The notes under the pieces: model-generated
What the model was told of the DNA's origin: nothing
What the model saw: the letters and a program-made list of their open reading frames with translations, nothing else
Databases searched by the model: none
Origin: an uncultured Pelagibacteraceae bacterium
GTDB lineage: Bacteria; Pseudomonadota; Alphaproteobacteria; Pelagibacterales; Pelagibacteraceae
Reading direction: 5' to 3'
Assembly (NCBI GenBank): GCA_902578775.1
Contig: CACHEF010000007.1
Coordinates: forward strand, 1 to 40,545
Length of the DNA: 40,545 bases
Part shown: piece after piece, positions 18,361-26,962 of the stretch
Layout of the letters: each line of letters opens with the position of its first letter
Position numbering within the stretch: the stretch's first letter is position 1
Translations under genes and position numbers: made by a program

Positions 18361-18405
18361 TATTAATAAGTTTAATTATATAAGTTCATATATATATTTC
18401 TAAAA

Positions 18406-19512
18406 ATGAACAACTTTTTTGTAATCTTAGCAGCTGGAAAAAGTAAGAGATTTAATAAAAAAATAGCTAAACAGTTTTATTATTATAAAAATAAGGAAAT
18501 AATTGAACACTCAATTGAAAAATCTCTAAATTCTAAGCTTTTTAAAAAGATAGTGATCGTGACTAATAATATCAATCATATTAAGAAAAAAAAATATCCT
18601 AAACAAATTAAAATAATCAAAGGCGGAAAGGAGCGCTCAGACTCATCATTAATCGCTTTAAAATATATAAGAAAATATAAACCAAATAATGTTTTTATAC
18701 ATGACGCAGCGAGACCAGATTTTTCAATCAAATTACTTAAAAATATAATTAAAAATTTAAAAAAAAATAAAGCAGTTGTACCTGTTGTTTATTCAAAAGA
18801 CTCAATAAAATATAAAGTACAAAATCAGATATTTAACCTTAATAGAAATAATTCAATACTAACTCAAACTCCACAGGCTTTTAGATATAAAGATTTATTT
18901 AATCTTTCACAAAAACAAAGAACTAAAATTAGTGATGAAGCTACACTTTTTATAAATGCAAACTATAAAATTAAATTTATACCAGGAGAAAATAGAAATA
19001 ATAAGATTACTTACTTAGATGATTTAAAATCTTTAAAAACTTATTATGGTATAGGTTTTGATTTACATAAATTAATTAGAAAAAAAAAACTGTATCTTGG
19101 TGGTATTAACATACCATTTCATTCAGGACTTAAAGGTCATTCAGATGGTGATGTAATCTTACATGCTATTATTGACGCAATCTTAGGAGCAATCAGAAAA
19201 AAAGATATTGGCACTTATTTTCCTAATACAAAAAAATTTAAGAATATCAGATCGCCTAAAATGCTAAAGCCTATCGTAGATAATCTAAAAAAATATAATT
19301 TTTACATTAATAACCTAGATATCAATTTAATTTGTGAACAACCAAAAGTTTCGAAATATAGAAATAAAATAATAAATTCGATATCAAATCTAATGCATTT
19401 AAGTAAAGACCTTATAAATTTGAAAGGTAAAACAGTAGAAAAATTAGGATTAATTGGAAAAGAAAAAGCTATTGCTTGCGAAGTAATAATTTCAATTACA
19501 CAATATGATTAA
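18406..19512 (+). CDS. ispDF: Bifunctional IspD/IspF isoprenoid synthesis enzyme
   Basis: 368-residue fusion for two steps of the MEP pathway. The IspD domain (1 to about 212) converts MEP and CTP to CDP-ME; it shows LAAGKSKRF at the start, KGGKERSDSS and HDAARPD. The IspF domain (about 214-368) makes the cyclic diphosphate; its metal ligands D219 and H221 are in GFDLHK and H253 is in GHSDGDVILHA. The fusion is typical of Alphaproteobacteria. IspE acts between the two steps and is not in the window. A nine-A run inside the IspD part leaves the frame intact. It overlaps pgpA by 8 bases. Confidence 0.96.
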   Translation: MNNFFVILAAGKSKRFNKKIAKQFYYYKNKEIIEHSIEKSLNSKLFKKIVIVTNNINHIKKKKYPKQIKIIKGGKERSDSSLIALKYIRKYKPNNVFIHDAARPDFSIKLLKNIIKNLKKNKAVVPVVYSKDSIKYKVQNQIFNLNRNNSILTQTPQAFRYKDLFNLSQKQRTKISDEATLFINANYKIKFIPGENRNNKITYLDDLKSLKTYYGIGFDLHKLIRKKKLYLGGINIPFHSGLKGHSDGDVILHAIIDAILGAIRKKDIGTYFPNTKKFKNIRSPKMLKPIVDNLKKYNFYINNLDINLICEQPKVSKYRNKIINSISNLMHLSKDLINLKGKTVEKLGLIGKEKAIACEVIISITQYD

Positions 19513-20008
19513 AACTTTAAATACATTATTTGTTACAATGTTAGGTCTAGGAAAAATTCCTAAAATTCCTGGCACCTTTGGATCGTTTGTAACAATAATT
19601 TTATTATACTTTTTTTTCCATATATTAAATTTAACTTCAAACGTAATATTGATAATTTTAATAACTATTTTTATTTTTTCTTTTTCAGCAGTTGCACACC
19701 ATATAAAAGACAATGAAAACAAAGACCCAAAAGAAATAATTATAGATGAATTTATTGGTCAATCTATACCAATTTATCTTTATGAAATTTCACATGGAAC
19801 AGAAAAGTCAGAAAATGAAGCTTTAATTTTTTATATTATTATTTTTATATTATTTAGATTTTTTGACATAGTGAAACCATTTCCAGTAAGTTTTTTTGAT
19901 AAAAATTTCAAAAATAGTTTTGGAGTAATCATGGATGATGTATGTGCTGGTTTTTATGTTGTTTTATCTTTAATTTGTTTTATGATTTTAAGTAGTTATT
20001 TTATCTAA
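19505..20008 (+). CDS. pgpA: Phosphatidylglycerophosphatase A
   Basis: 167-residue inner-membrane enzyme that removes phosphate from phosphatidylglycerophosphate to give phosphatidylglycerol. Family motifs are GLGKIPKIPGTFGS near the N-terminus, KEIIIDEFIGQ in the middle and RFFDIVKPFPVS then GVIMDDVCAGFY near the end; the Asp and Glu residues are the likely metal and catalytic groups. There are about four membrane segments. It starts inside the end of ispDF and its stop shares one base with the cinA start. Confidence 0.93.
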   Translation: MIKTLNTLFVTMLGLGKIPKIPGTFGSFVTIILLYFFFHILNLTSNVILIILITIFIFSFSAVAHHIKDNENKDPKEIIIDEFIGQSIPIYLYEISHGTEKSENEALIFYIIIFILFRFFDIVKPFPVSFFDKNFKNSFGVIMDDVCAGFYVVLSLICFMILSSYFI

Positions 20009-20469
20009 TGAAATCTTTGATAAGAATATTATCTAAAAAAAAACTTAAAATTTCATTTGCAGAATCGTGTACAGGTGGGTTGTTAGCTAGCGCAATTACA
20101 TCAACCAGTGGTGCATCAAAAGTATTTGATTTAGGCCTTATTACCTATTCTAACTGGGCAAAAATTAAAGTTCTTAAAGTAAATCAAAATATTATTGAAA
20201 AATATGGTGCTGTAAGTCCTGAATGTTGTTTTGCAATGGTTAAAAGTTTATCAAAAATATCTAGAGCTAATATAAATATTTCAATAACTGGAATTGCAGG
20301 GCCTAAAGGTGGAACTAAACAAAAACCTGTTGGTTTAGTTTATATTGGAGTTAAAAAAGGTAATAAAATAGAAATTAATAAGTGTTTGTTTAAAAGTAAG
20401 AAAAGATCTTTAATACAAAAAGCTACAGTAAAAAAAGCTTTAAATTTAATTTTTAGGGCTGTTAAATAA
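20008..20469 (+). CDS. cinA: CinA C-terminal domain protein, NMN amidohydrolase (PncC)-like
   Basis: 153 residues, the stand-alone CinA C-terminal domain. Motifs are FAESCTGGLLAS near residues 18-29, ITSTSGASKVFDLGLITYSN, GAVSPEC and SITGIAGPKGGTKQKPVGLV. PncC proteins hydrolyse nicotinamide mononucleotide to nicotinate mononucleotide and recycle pyridine nucleotides. The N-terminal molybdopterin-like domain of full CinA is absent, as is usual in Alphaproteobacteria. It is coupled to pgpA through TAATG and overlaps the convergent SRPBCC gene by 24 bases. Confidence 0.93.
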   Translation: MKSLIRILSKKKLKISFAESCTGGLLASAITSTSGASKVFDLGLITYSNWAKIKVLKVNQNIIEKYGAVSPECCFAMVKSLSKISRANINISITGIAGPKGGTKQKPVGLVYIGVKKGNKIEINKCLFKSKKRSLIQKATVKKALNLIFRAVK

Positions 20470-20904
20470 CTCCTCTGCTCTTTTTTGAAAGGCATCGGCT
20501 ATTTTTTCTAGACCGAATTGAAAAGAAACAACCATTAAAGAATTTAAAAATTTATTTTTAATCTCAAAATCAATATCAAAAATTACCTCAGTAAAACCAT
20601 TTTTTTTATCTCTAAACGTCCAATTATTGGATAAATGATTTAATGGTCCGTCTAGATTTTTAACATGTATTGAGTCATTTTTCTTGTCGAAAGCTACATC
20701 ACTTTTATATGTATCTTTAAATGGTCCTTTACCTATAGTAAGGTCAGCAATTATTTTTTGTAAATCACCTTCTATATTATTTTCATAAATTTTTGCATCG
20801 TAACAAAAGGGGACAAACTGGGGATATTTTTCAATATCAAGTACAAGATTAATTAAATCTTTTTTTTGACATTCAATTAACCTCTTTACAGAAGCTTTTG
20901 GCAT
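20446..20904 (-). CDS. SRPBCC/START-domain protein of the COQ10/RatA family
   Basis: 152 residues with a single lipid-binding helix-grip fold. Typical sequence is the LVLDIEKYPQFVPFCYDAKI stretch near 21-41, then WTFRDKKNG, and FDIDFEIKN before a C-terminal helix ending in FQKRAEELF. Mitochondrial COQ10 relatives bind ubiquinone and help the respiratory chain; E. coli RatA is a ribosome-association toxin of the same family. Next to lipA in a housekeeping cluster, the ubiquinone role is the better guess. Its ATG shares a base with the lipA stop. There is no antitoxin partner beside it. Confidence 0.88.
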   Translation of the reverse strand: MPKASVKRLIECQKKDLINLVLDIEKYPQFVPFCYDAKIYENNIEGDLQKIIADLTIGKGPFKDTYKSDVAFDKKNDSIHVKNLDGPLNHLSNNWTFRDKKNGFTEVIFDIDFEIKNKFLNSLMVVSFQFGLEKIADAFQKRAEELFNSPKN

Positions 20905-21836
20905 TAATTCAAATTCAATCTATTTTTTTTAAGTTTAGCAAAATCTTCATCTGCATGATAAGAAGATCTGGTTAAAGGGGATGATGAAACTAAAAGAAAA
21001 CCTTTTGATTTTGCAACAAGCTCTAATTCTTTAAATTCATCTGGATGATAATATCTTTCAAGAGGATGATGTTTAACAGATGGCTGAAGATATTGTCCAA
21101 TTGTAATAAAATCTACATTCGCTGAACGCAAATCATCCATTACTTGGATTATTTCATCATGTTCCTCTCCAAGACCAACCATTATTCCTGATTTAGTAAA
21201 AACTTTATTATTATCTTTTTTTGCATTTTTAAGAAGTTCTAAGGATGCAAAATATCTAGCTCCTGGTCTAACTTTTAAATAAAGTCTAGGCACTGTTTCA
21301 ATGTTATGATTAAAAACATCTAGATCTGCCTCAAGTAATTGCTTAAAAGAGTCTCCTTTTCTTAGAAAATCAGGTGTTAAAACCTCAATAGTGGTATTAG
21401 GATTTTTTTTTCTGGTCGTTTGAACAACTTTTTTAAAATGACTTGATCCTCCATCTGGTAAATCATCTCTATCAACAGAGGTGATCACTACATGTCTTAA
21501 ATTTAATTTTTTAACAGCATTAGCTATTTTGATATCTTCATATGGATCTAATTTTTCTGGTTTACCAGTTTTAACATCGCAAAATGCACAAGCTCTAGTA
21601 CATGTATCGCCCATTATCATAAAGGTTGCATGTCTTTTACTCCAACACTCAGTTATATTTGGACAGTTAGCTTCTTGACACACTGTAACAAGATTACTTT
21701 TATTGACTACAGTTTTCGTGGTAAAAAATTCTTTACTATTAGTTAACTTAGATCTGATCCAATGTGGTTTTTTTTTAATTGGATTAACAGGATTTTTTAC
21801 TTTTTCTGGGTGTCTAGGTTTAATTTTTTGCGTCAT
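20904..21836 (-). CDS. lipA: Lipoyl synthase
   Basis: 310-residue radical-SAM enzyme that inserts two sulfurs into protein-bound octanoate to form lipoyl groups for 2-oxoacid dehydrogenases. The auxiliary cluster cysteines are C53, C58 and C64 ([12 protein letters not shown]); the radical-SAM cysteines are C79, C83 and C86 (CTRACAFC). The C-terminal [12 protein letters not shown] contains the Arg-Ser-Ser-Tyr motif that caps the auxiliary cluster. Other motifs are [14 protein letters not shown] and VGLGE. The N-terminal arm is very basic. It overlaps ftsB by 17 bases, where most Alphaproteobacteria carry the pyruvate dehydrogenase genes. Confidence 0.97.
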   Translation of the reverse strand: MTQKIKPRHPEKVKNPVNPIKKKPHWIRSKLTNSKEFFTTKTVVNKSNLVTVCQEANCPNITECWSKRHATFMIMGDTCTRACAFCDVKTGKPEKLDPYEDIKIANAVKKLNLRHVVITSVDRDDLPDGGSSHFKKVVQTTRKKNPNTTIEVLTPDFLRKGDSFKQLLEADLDVFNHNIETVPRLYLKVRPGARYFASLELLKNAKKDNNKVFTKSGIMVGLGEEHDEIIQVMDDLRSANVDFITIGQYLQPSVKHHPLERYYHPDEFKELELVAKSKGFLLVSSSPLTRSSYHADEDFAKLKKNRLNLN

Positions 21837-22128
21837 TATTTTTTATTATATAAATTGTCTCGTTTTTATTACCAAATAGAAATCTCTCTCTAATTAAAGT
21901 TTCTATATAATCAAGGTCAAGATTGTCACTTAACAGGGAGTTTTTGAACTCTAATTCTTCTATTTCTTTGATTAAATTTACCTCTTTAATTTCAAGTTCG
22001 CTTAGAATTTCTTTTTTTTCTAAATATGAAACTAAACCTCTGTCGCCAGTTATTAGATTGAAAAAAAAATATAAAATCAAAAAAGTTGAAACTAATAAAA
22101 AATATTTTTTTTGAAGGTTTTTAAGCAT
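21820..22128 (-). CDS. ftsB: Septum formation initiator, FtsB/DivIC family
   Basis: 102-residue bitopic membrane protein of the divisome. One membrane segment is at about 9-29, then [12 protein letters not shown], the FtsB junction motif. A coiled coil follows (about 36-70), and the C-terminal block [16 protein letters not shown] is typical of FtsB. It would complex with FtsL and FtsQ at the division site. The position after eno is the standard one in proteobacteria. Start and eno stop share a base (TAATG). Confidence 0.9.
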   Translation of the reverse strand: MLKNLQKKYFLLVSTFLILYFFFNLITGDRGLVSYLEKKEILSELEIKEVNLIKEIEELEFKNSLLSDNLDLDYIETLIRERFLFGNKNETIYIIKNNDAKN

Positions 22129-23384
22129 TAGTAAATTTTATTCATTATTGCTTTTTTTCCAAGTTGTTCTTCTATACGTATTAATTGATTATATTTAGCA
22201 ACTCTTTCTGACCTTGCTAAAGATCCAGTTTTAATCTGATTTGAATTAGTTCCTACAGCTAAATCAGCAATAAAAGTGTCTTCACTATCGCCCGATCTGT
22301 GAGATATGATAGTTTTATAACCAATAGTTTGAGCAAATTTTATTACATCTAATGTCTCTGAAACTGTACCAATTTGATTTAACTTGATTAAAATAGAGTT
22401 TGATGAAATATTTAAGAAACCTTTTTTTAATCTTTCAAGATTTGTTACATATAAATCATCACCTACTATCTGAACTTTTTTGATTGTTTTCATTAATTTG
22501 CTCCATGCTAACCAATCATTTTCTGCAAATGGGTCCTCTATAGATTTGATTTTATATTTTTTAATTATTTTTTGGTATTCTTTAATAGATTTATCTACTG
22601 AAATATATTTTTTTGAATGAATTGAATATTTATTCTTTTTAAATAACTCATTAGCAGCTACATCAAGACAAATAGAGACATCTTTACCATTAATAAATCC
22701 AGATTTTTTAATTGCACTTACAATCAAATCCAATGCTTGGTTATTGCTACTTATCATTGGTGCAAATCCACCTTCATCTCCCACAGATGTTGATAAACCT
22801 TTATCTTTAATCAATTTACTGAGGTTTTTAATGACTAAAAAACAAATTCTCATAGCTTCAGAAAAACTTTTTGCACGATCTGGTCTGATCATAAATTCTT
22901 GAATTCTTAGACCATTATCTGCATGAGCTCCTCCATTAATAATATTCATTAATGGATAAGGTAATTGGAAATTATTTTTTTTGGAAAAGCTTTTGTACAA
23001 TGGTATTTTTTTAGCTTTAGCAGAAAGTTTTTTAACTGCCATTGAAACAGATAGCATTGCATTAGCACCCAAATTAGATTTTTGTCTTGTACCATCTAAG
23101 TTAATTAGTAATGCATCAATTCTTTCTTGATTATGAATATTTTGTCCTTTTAATTTTTTTGAAATCTTTGTGTTAACTAAATTAACAGCGTTTAAAACAC
23201 TCTTTCCTAAATATCTTTTGTTGTTCTTATCTCTTTTCTCAAAAGCTTCAAAAGTACCTGTGGAAGCACCAGATGGACAAATAGCAGATGCAGAATTATT
23301 TTTTATGTAAACTTCTGCCTCTACAGTTGGATTTCCTCTACTGTCAAATACTTGACGTGCTTTTACTTTTAAAATTTTGCTCAC
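22128..23384 (-). CDS. eno: Enolase
   Basis: 418-residue glycolytic enzyme interconverting 2-phosphoglycerate and phosphoenolpyruvate. Motifs in order: ARQVFDSRGNPTVEAEV, CPSGASTGTFEA, SVGDEGGFAP (catalytic Glu), CLDVAANELF, SIEDPFAENDW and VGDDLYVTN (magnesium ligands), SILIKLNQIGT (catalytic Lys) and ISHRSGDSEDTFIADLAVG. Usual motifs read AASE and SHRSGETED, so small changes are seen but no catalytic residue is lost. The start is GTG at 23384, overlapping the kdsA stop as TAGTG. It sits in the ancient pyrG-kdsA-eno-ftsB order. Confidence 0.97.
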   Translation of the reverse strand: MSKILKVKARQVFDSRGNPTVEAEVYIKNNSASAICPSGASTGTFEAFEKRDKNNKRYLGKSVLNAVNLVNTKISKKLKGQNIHNQERIDALLINLDGTRQKSNLGANAMLSVSMAVKKLSAKAKKIPLYKSFSKKNNFQLPYPLMNIINGGAHADNGLRIQEFMIRPDRAKSFSEAMRICFLVIKNLSKLIKDKGLSTSVGDEGGFAPMISSNNQALDLIVSAIKKSGFINGKDVSICLDVAANELFKKNKYSIHSKKYISVDKSIKEYQKIIKKYKIKSIEDPFAENDWLAWSKLMKTIKKVQIVGDDLYVTNLERLKKGFLNISSNSILIKLNQIGTVSETLDVIKFAQTIGYKTIISHRSGDSEDTFIADLAVGTNSNQIKTGSLARSERVAKYNQLIRIEEQLGKKAIMNKIY

Positions 23385-24208
23385 TATTTTTTAATTAGAT
23401 TATCTATATCGTTTAATTGTTTTAATAAATTCTCTAATTTATTCAATGGTACCATGTTGGGTCCATCTGAAGGTGCATTGTCAGGATCTTGATGAGTTTC
23501 AATAAATACTCCTGCAACTCCAACTGCCACTGCAGCCCTTGCTAAATATTCTACAAATTCTCTTTGTCCTCCAGAGGAATCTCCCTGTCCGCCAGGTTGT
23601 TGAACTGAATGAGTTGCATCAAAAATTACTGGATAACCATTCTTAGCCATAATTGGTAATGATCTCATATCAGAAACTAAAGTATTATAACCAAAGCTAG
23701 CGCCTCTCTCTGTGACTAAAATATTCTTATTTCCCGAATCTGAAATTTTTTTAGTAACATTAACCATGTCCCACGGTGCCAAGAACTGACCTTTTTTTAC
23801 ATTTATAATTTTATTTGTTTTTGCTGCTGCTACTAATAAGTCTGTTTGTCTACATAAGAAGGCTGGTATTTGAAGTACATCAGCATGATTAGCTACTATA
23901 GAACATTGTTCTGCATTATGAATATCAGTCAAAATCGGAATATCTAATTCTTTTTTAATTTTGTCAAATACTGGTAGAGAAGCATCCAAACCTGCTCCTC
24001 TTTTTCCTTTTAAGCTTGTTCTATTTGCTTTATCAAAAGAAGTTTTATAAATAAATCCAAAACCTAATTTTTTTGTAATTTCTTGAATTTTTCCAGCCAT
24101 ATCCATTGCATGTTGCTCGCTTTCAAGTTGGCAAGGTCCTGAGATAATACAAATTTTATTATCATTTGAAATTTCTATATTTCCACAATGTACTTTAATG
24201 CTGCTCAT
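23384..24208 (-). CDS. kdsA: 3-deoxy-D-manno-octulosonate-8-phosphate synthase
   Basis: 274 residues. It condenses arabinose-5-phosphate with phosphoenolpyruvate to give KDO-8-phosphate, the precursor of the inner-core sugar of lipopolysaccharide. Family motifs are [64 protein letters not shown] and [12 protein letters not shown]. The start overlaps the pyrG stop by 4 bases (ATGA). It fits functionally with the lipid A genes at the right end of the window. Confidence 0.97.
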   Translation of the reverse strand: MSSIKVHCGNIEISNDNKICIISGPCQLESEQHAMDMAGKIQEITKKLGFGFIYKTSFDKANRTSLKGKRGAGLDASLPVFDKIKKELDIPILTDIHNAEQCSIVANHADVLQIPAFLCRQTDLLVAAAKTNKIINVKKGQFLAPWDMVNVTKKISDSGNKNILVTERGASFGYNTLVSDMRSLPIMAKNGYPVIFDATHSVQQPGGQGDSSGGQREFVEYLARAAVAVGVAGVFIETHQDPDNAPSDGPNMVPLNKLENLLKQLNDIDNLIKK

Positions 24209-25821
24209 TTAAGATTTTTTGCTGCCTTGATAAATGATGAGAATAAAGGATGAGGTGCTAAAGGTCTAGATTTAAATTCTGGGTGGAATTGAACACCTAT
24301 AAACCAGGGATGATTTATTAACTCTATAATCTCTGGAAGTTTATTATCTGGCGACAAACCTGAAAAAATCATACCTTTTTTTTCAAATTTATCTTTAAAA
24401 GCAATATTTACCTCATATCTATGTCTATGTCTTTCTTTAATTGATTTAGCTTTATATATTTTTCTAATTTTTGAATTTTCTTTGAGCTTAGCCTCATAAG
24501 ACCCAAGCCTCATTGTTCCACCAAGGTCTTTATCTGTACCTTTAATTTTTTTACCATCTTTGGTCCATTCATTTATCAGACCGATTATTGGTAAGCCTTT
24601 TTTATCAAATTCACTTGAAGTAGCATTTCTTAAGTTCAATTGATTTCTAGCAAATTCAATAATTGCCATCTGCATACCATAACAAATTCCTAAAAATGGA
24701 ATTTTATTAATTCTTGCATATTTTATTGTTTCTATTTTTCCATCTGTTCCTCTTTTACCAAATCCTCCTGGAATTAAAATTCCTGAAATATTATTAAGCT
24801 TTTTCTTTATTTCTGAAACTTTTAATTTTTCTGAGTCAATTCTAACTAAATTTACTTTAATATTGTTATCAATGCCCCCATGCGTGAGTGCTTCATCTAG
24901 AGATTTGTAAGCATCTTTTAACTCTACATACTTTCCAATAATTGCAATATTAACTTGTTTTTTGTTTTGTAATATAATTTTTGTAATTTTTTTCCAAGGC
25001 TTCAGATTTGCAGGTTTTTTTGATTTTAATCTAAAATAATTTAAAACCTGAATATCTAATTTTTGAGTGAAAAAACTAATCGGTGCTTCATAAATAGTTT
25101 TAACATCTATGGTTTCAATTACATTTTTAATTTCTACATTACAAAATAAAGAAATTTTCTTTTTATGCTCTAAAGGAATAGGTCTTTCTGATCTACAAAT
25201 TATTAAATCTGGCTGAATACCAATGCTTCTTAATTCTTTAACTGAGTGTTGAGTTGGTTTTGTTTTAATTTCATCAGAAGCTTTTAGATATGGTACTAAT
25301 GTTAAATGGATAAATAATGCATTCTTTTTACCAACATCGTTAGCAAATTGTCTTATTGCCTCTACAAATGGCAGGCTTTCTATATCTCCTACTATTCCAC
25401 CAATTTCACAAATTACAAAATCTTCTTTATATGAATCGTTTTTTATAAACTGTTTAATACGATCAGTAATATGAGGAATGACTTGTACTGTTTTACCTAA
25501 ATACTTACCCTTACGTTCTTTTTTTAAAACATCATTATAAATTTTTCCTGTTGTAATATTATCTGTTTTTTTTGCTGATACCCCAGAAAATCTCTCGTAA
25601 TGACCAAGGTCCAAATCTGTTTCTGCTCCATCATCAGTTACATATACTTCTCCGTGCTGAAATGGACTCATTGTTCCAGGATCAACATTAAGGTAAGGAT
25701 CTAATTTTCTTAATCTAACTTTATAACCTCTAGATTGTAACAAATAAGCTAGAGAAGCTGATGAGAGACCTTTACCTAGAGAAGAAACCACGCCGCCAGT
25801 GACAAATATAAATCGCGCCAT
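24205..25821 (-). CDS. pyrG: CTP synthase
   Basis: 538 residues, two domains. The N-terminal synthetase (1 to about 265) begins [16 protein letters not shown] and has [20 protein letters not shown] and the [13 protein letters not shown] block. It aminates UTP with ATP. The C-terminal class I glutamine amidotransferase has the nucleophile C380 in GICYGMQ (usually GICLGMQ) and the His-Glu pair in VQFHPEF. It is the first gene after a 44-base gap following secG on the minus strand and feeds nucleotide supply for phospholipid and KDO activation. Confidence 0.97.
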   Translation of the reverse strand: MARFIFVTGGVVSSLGKGLSSASLAYLLQSRGYKVRLRKLDPYLNVDPGTMSPFQHGEVYVTDDGAETDLDLGHYERFSGVSAKKTDNITTGKIYNDVLKKERKGKYLGKTVQVIPHITDRIKQFIKNDSYKEDFVICEIGGIVGDIESLPFVEAIRQFANDVGKKNALFIHLTLVPYLKASDEIKTKPTQHSVKELRSIGIQPDLIICRSERPIPLEHKKKISLFCNVEIKNVIETIDVKTIYEAPISFFTQKLDIQVLNYFRLKSKKPANLKPWKKITKIILQNKKQVNIAIIGKYVELKDAYKSLDEALTHGGIDNNIKVNLVRIDSEKLKVSEIKKKLNNISGILIPGGFGKRGTDGKIETIKYARINKIPFLGICYGMQMAIIEFARNQLNLRNATSSEFDKKGLPIIGLINEWTKDGKKIKGTDKDLGGTMRLGSYEAKLKENSKIRKIYKAKSIKERHRHRYEVNIAFKDKFEKKGMIFSGLSPDNKLPEIIELINHPWFIGVQFHPEFKSRPLAPHPLFSSFIKAAKNLK

Positions 25822-25865
25822 GGAAGTATCTTATAGCGAATAAAAAATGAATTGAAAAGTATTAA

Positions 25866-26165
25866 TTAATTATTTTCTGGAATTTCAGGGGTATCTTCTG
25901 TTTTTTCCTCAACAGTATCCAAAACTGAGCTCGTAGGAGTAAGTTCACTTCTTGATACGATAGTAAGAGCTAAACTACAAATTATGAATAACGTTGCTAC
26001 TATTGCAGTAACTTTAGTCATAAAGTTTCCAGCAGATTTAGAGAACATTAAATTTTCTTGTGAAACACCTATTCCTAATGCTCCACCCTCAGATTTTTGC
26101 ATCAAAACTAAAAGCACAAGAATAATTGCAAAGACAATATTCAAGATTAATAAAATATTTTCCAT
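25866..26165 (-). CDS. secG: Protein-export membrane protein SecG
   Basis: 99 residues with two membrane segments (about 3-21 and 51-70) joined by a loop containing VLMQKSEGGALGIG, the SecG signature, followed by SAGNFMTKVTAI. It is part of the SecYEG translocon. The C-terminal tail is acidic and low in complexity. It begins 5 bases after the tpiA stop, the normal alphaproteobacterial order tpiA-secG-pyrG. Confidence 0.93.
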   Translation of the reverse strand: MENILLILNIVFAIILVLLVLMQKSEGGALGIGVSQENLMFSKSAGNFMTKVTAIVATLFIICSLALTIVSRSELTPTSSVLDTVEEKTEDTPEIPENN

Positions 26166-26170
26166 GCGGA

Positions 26171-26905
26171 CTAATTAAAGGTTTTTTTTATTATATCAAT
26201 TAAATTATTTGGGTTTTGAGAAGCACCTCCAATTAAAAAACCATCTACATTATTAATTTTTTTTAAAACATTAATATTTTTTGTATTAACTGAACCTCCA
26301 TATAAAACTTTTGAACCTTTAACTTTTTTTTTTATGAACTCAATTATTTCGGATATTTCAGGGTTTGTTGGAATTAAACCACTTCCTATAGCCCAGATCG
26401 GTTCATATGCTATAAGTATATGTTTTTTATTCTTTATTCCTTTTAATCCTTGCGTAATTTGTTGAGTTAAAATTTTTTTTGTTACTCTTTTTTTCTTTTG
26501 AGATAAAGATTCTCCAATACAAAAGATTATCTTTAAACCAGATTTTATTGAACTTCTAATTTTTAAATTTACTAGTCGATCACTTTCACCTAGTTGTCTG
26601 TTTTCTGAATGTCCCAGTATAACAAATTTAGCTCCAGCATCCTTGAGCATATTGGAATTAACCTGACCAGTATTTGCTCCGTAATTATTACTCTCATGAC
26701 AGTTTTGTCCACCTATTAAAATTGGTGAAGGCTTAAGTTTTTTACTTAGAGTGCTTATTAAAGTATTTGGAGGGCAATAAATTAACCTAAATCGATTTCG
26801 CTTAAGTTTTTTTACAAAAGATATAACTTTATTTAAAGAATCTATCATTCTTAAATTTCCAAACATTTTCCAATTTGCTACAAAATAAATATATTTATTT
26901 GTCAT
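26171..26905 (-). CDS. tpiA: Triosephosphate isomerase
   Basis: 244-residue (beta/alpha)8 barrel interconverting glyceraldehyde-3-phosphate and dihydroxyacetone phosphate. The N-terminal FVANWKMFGN carries the catalytic Lys, VILGHSENR the catalytic His, AYEPIWAIGSG the catalytic Glu, and VLYGGSVN with GFLIGGAS bind phosphate. The length is normal. It is divergent from ppiD, with 57 bases between the two starts that must hold both promoters. Confidence 0.97.
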   Translation of the reverse strand: MTNKYIYFVANWKMFGNLRMIDSLNKVISFVKKLKRNRFRLIYCPPNTLISTLSKKLKPSPILIGGQNCHESNNYGANTGQVNSNMLKDAGAKFVILGHSENRQLGESDRLVNLKIRSSIKSGLKIIFCIGESLSQKKKRVTKKILTQQITQGLKGIKNKKHILIAYEPIWAIGSGLIPTNPEISEIIEFIKKKVKGSKVLYGGSVNTKNINVLKKINNVDGFLIGGASQNPNNLIDIIKKTFN

Positions 26906-26962
26906 AATTACATTTTTAATCTATAGATTTGCTTTTACAGATCAATACAAAATAAAGCTTAA

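Noticed and set aside
20446..20904. SRPBCC gene as a RatA toxin of a toxin-antitoxin pair
   Set aside because: There is no antitoxin-like neighbour, and the setting between lipA and cinA is the usual housekeeping COQ10-type locus of Alphaproteobacteria.
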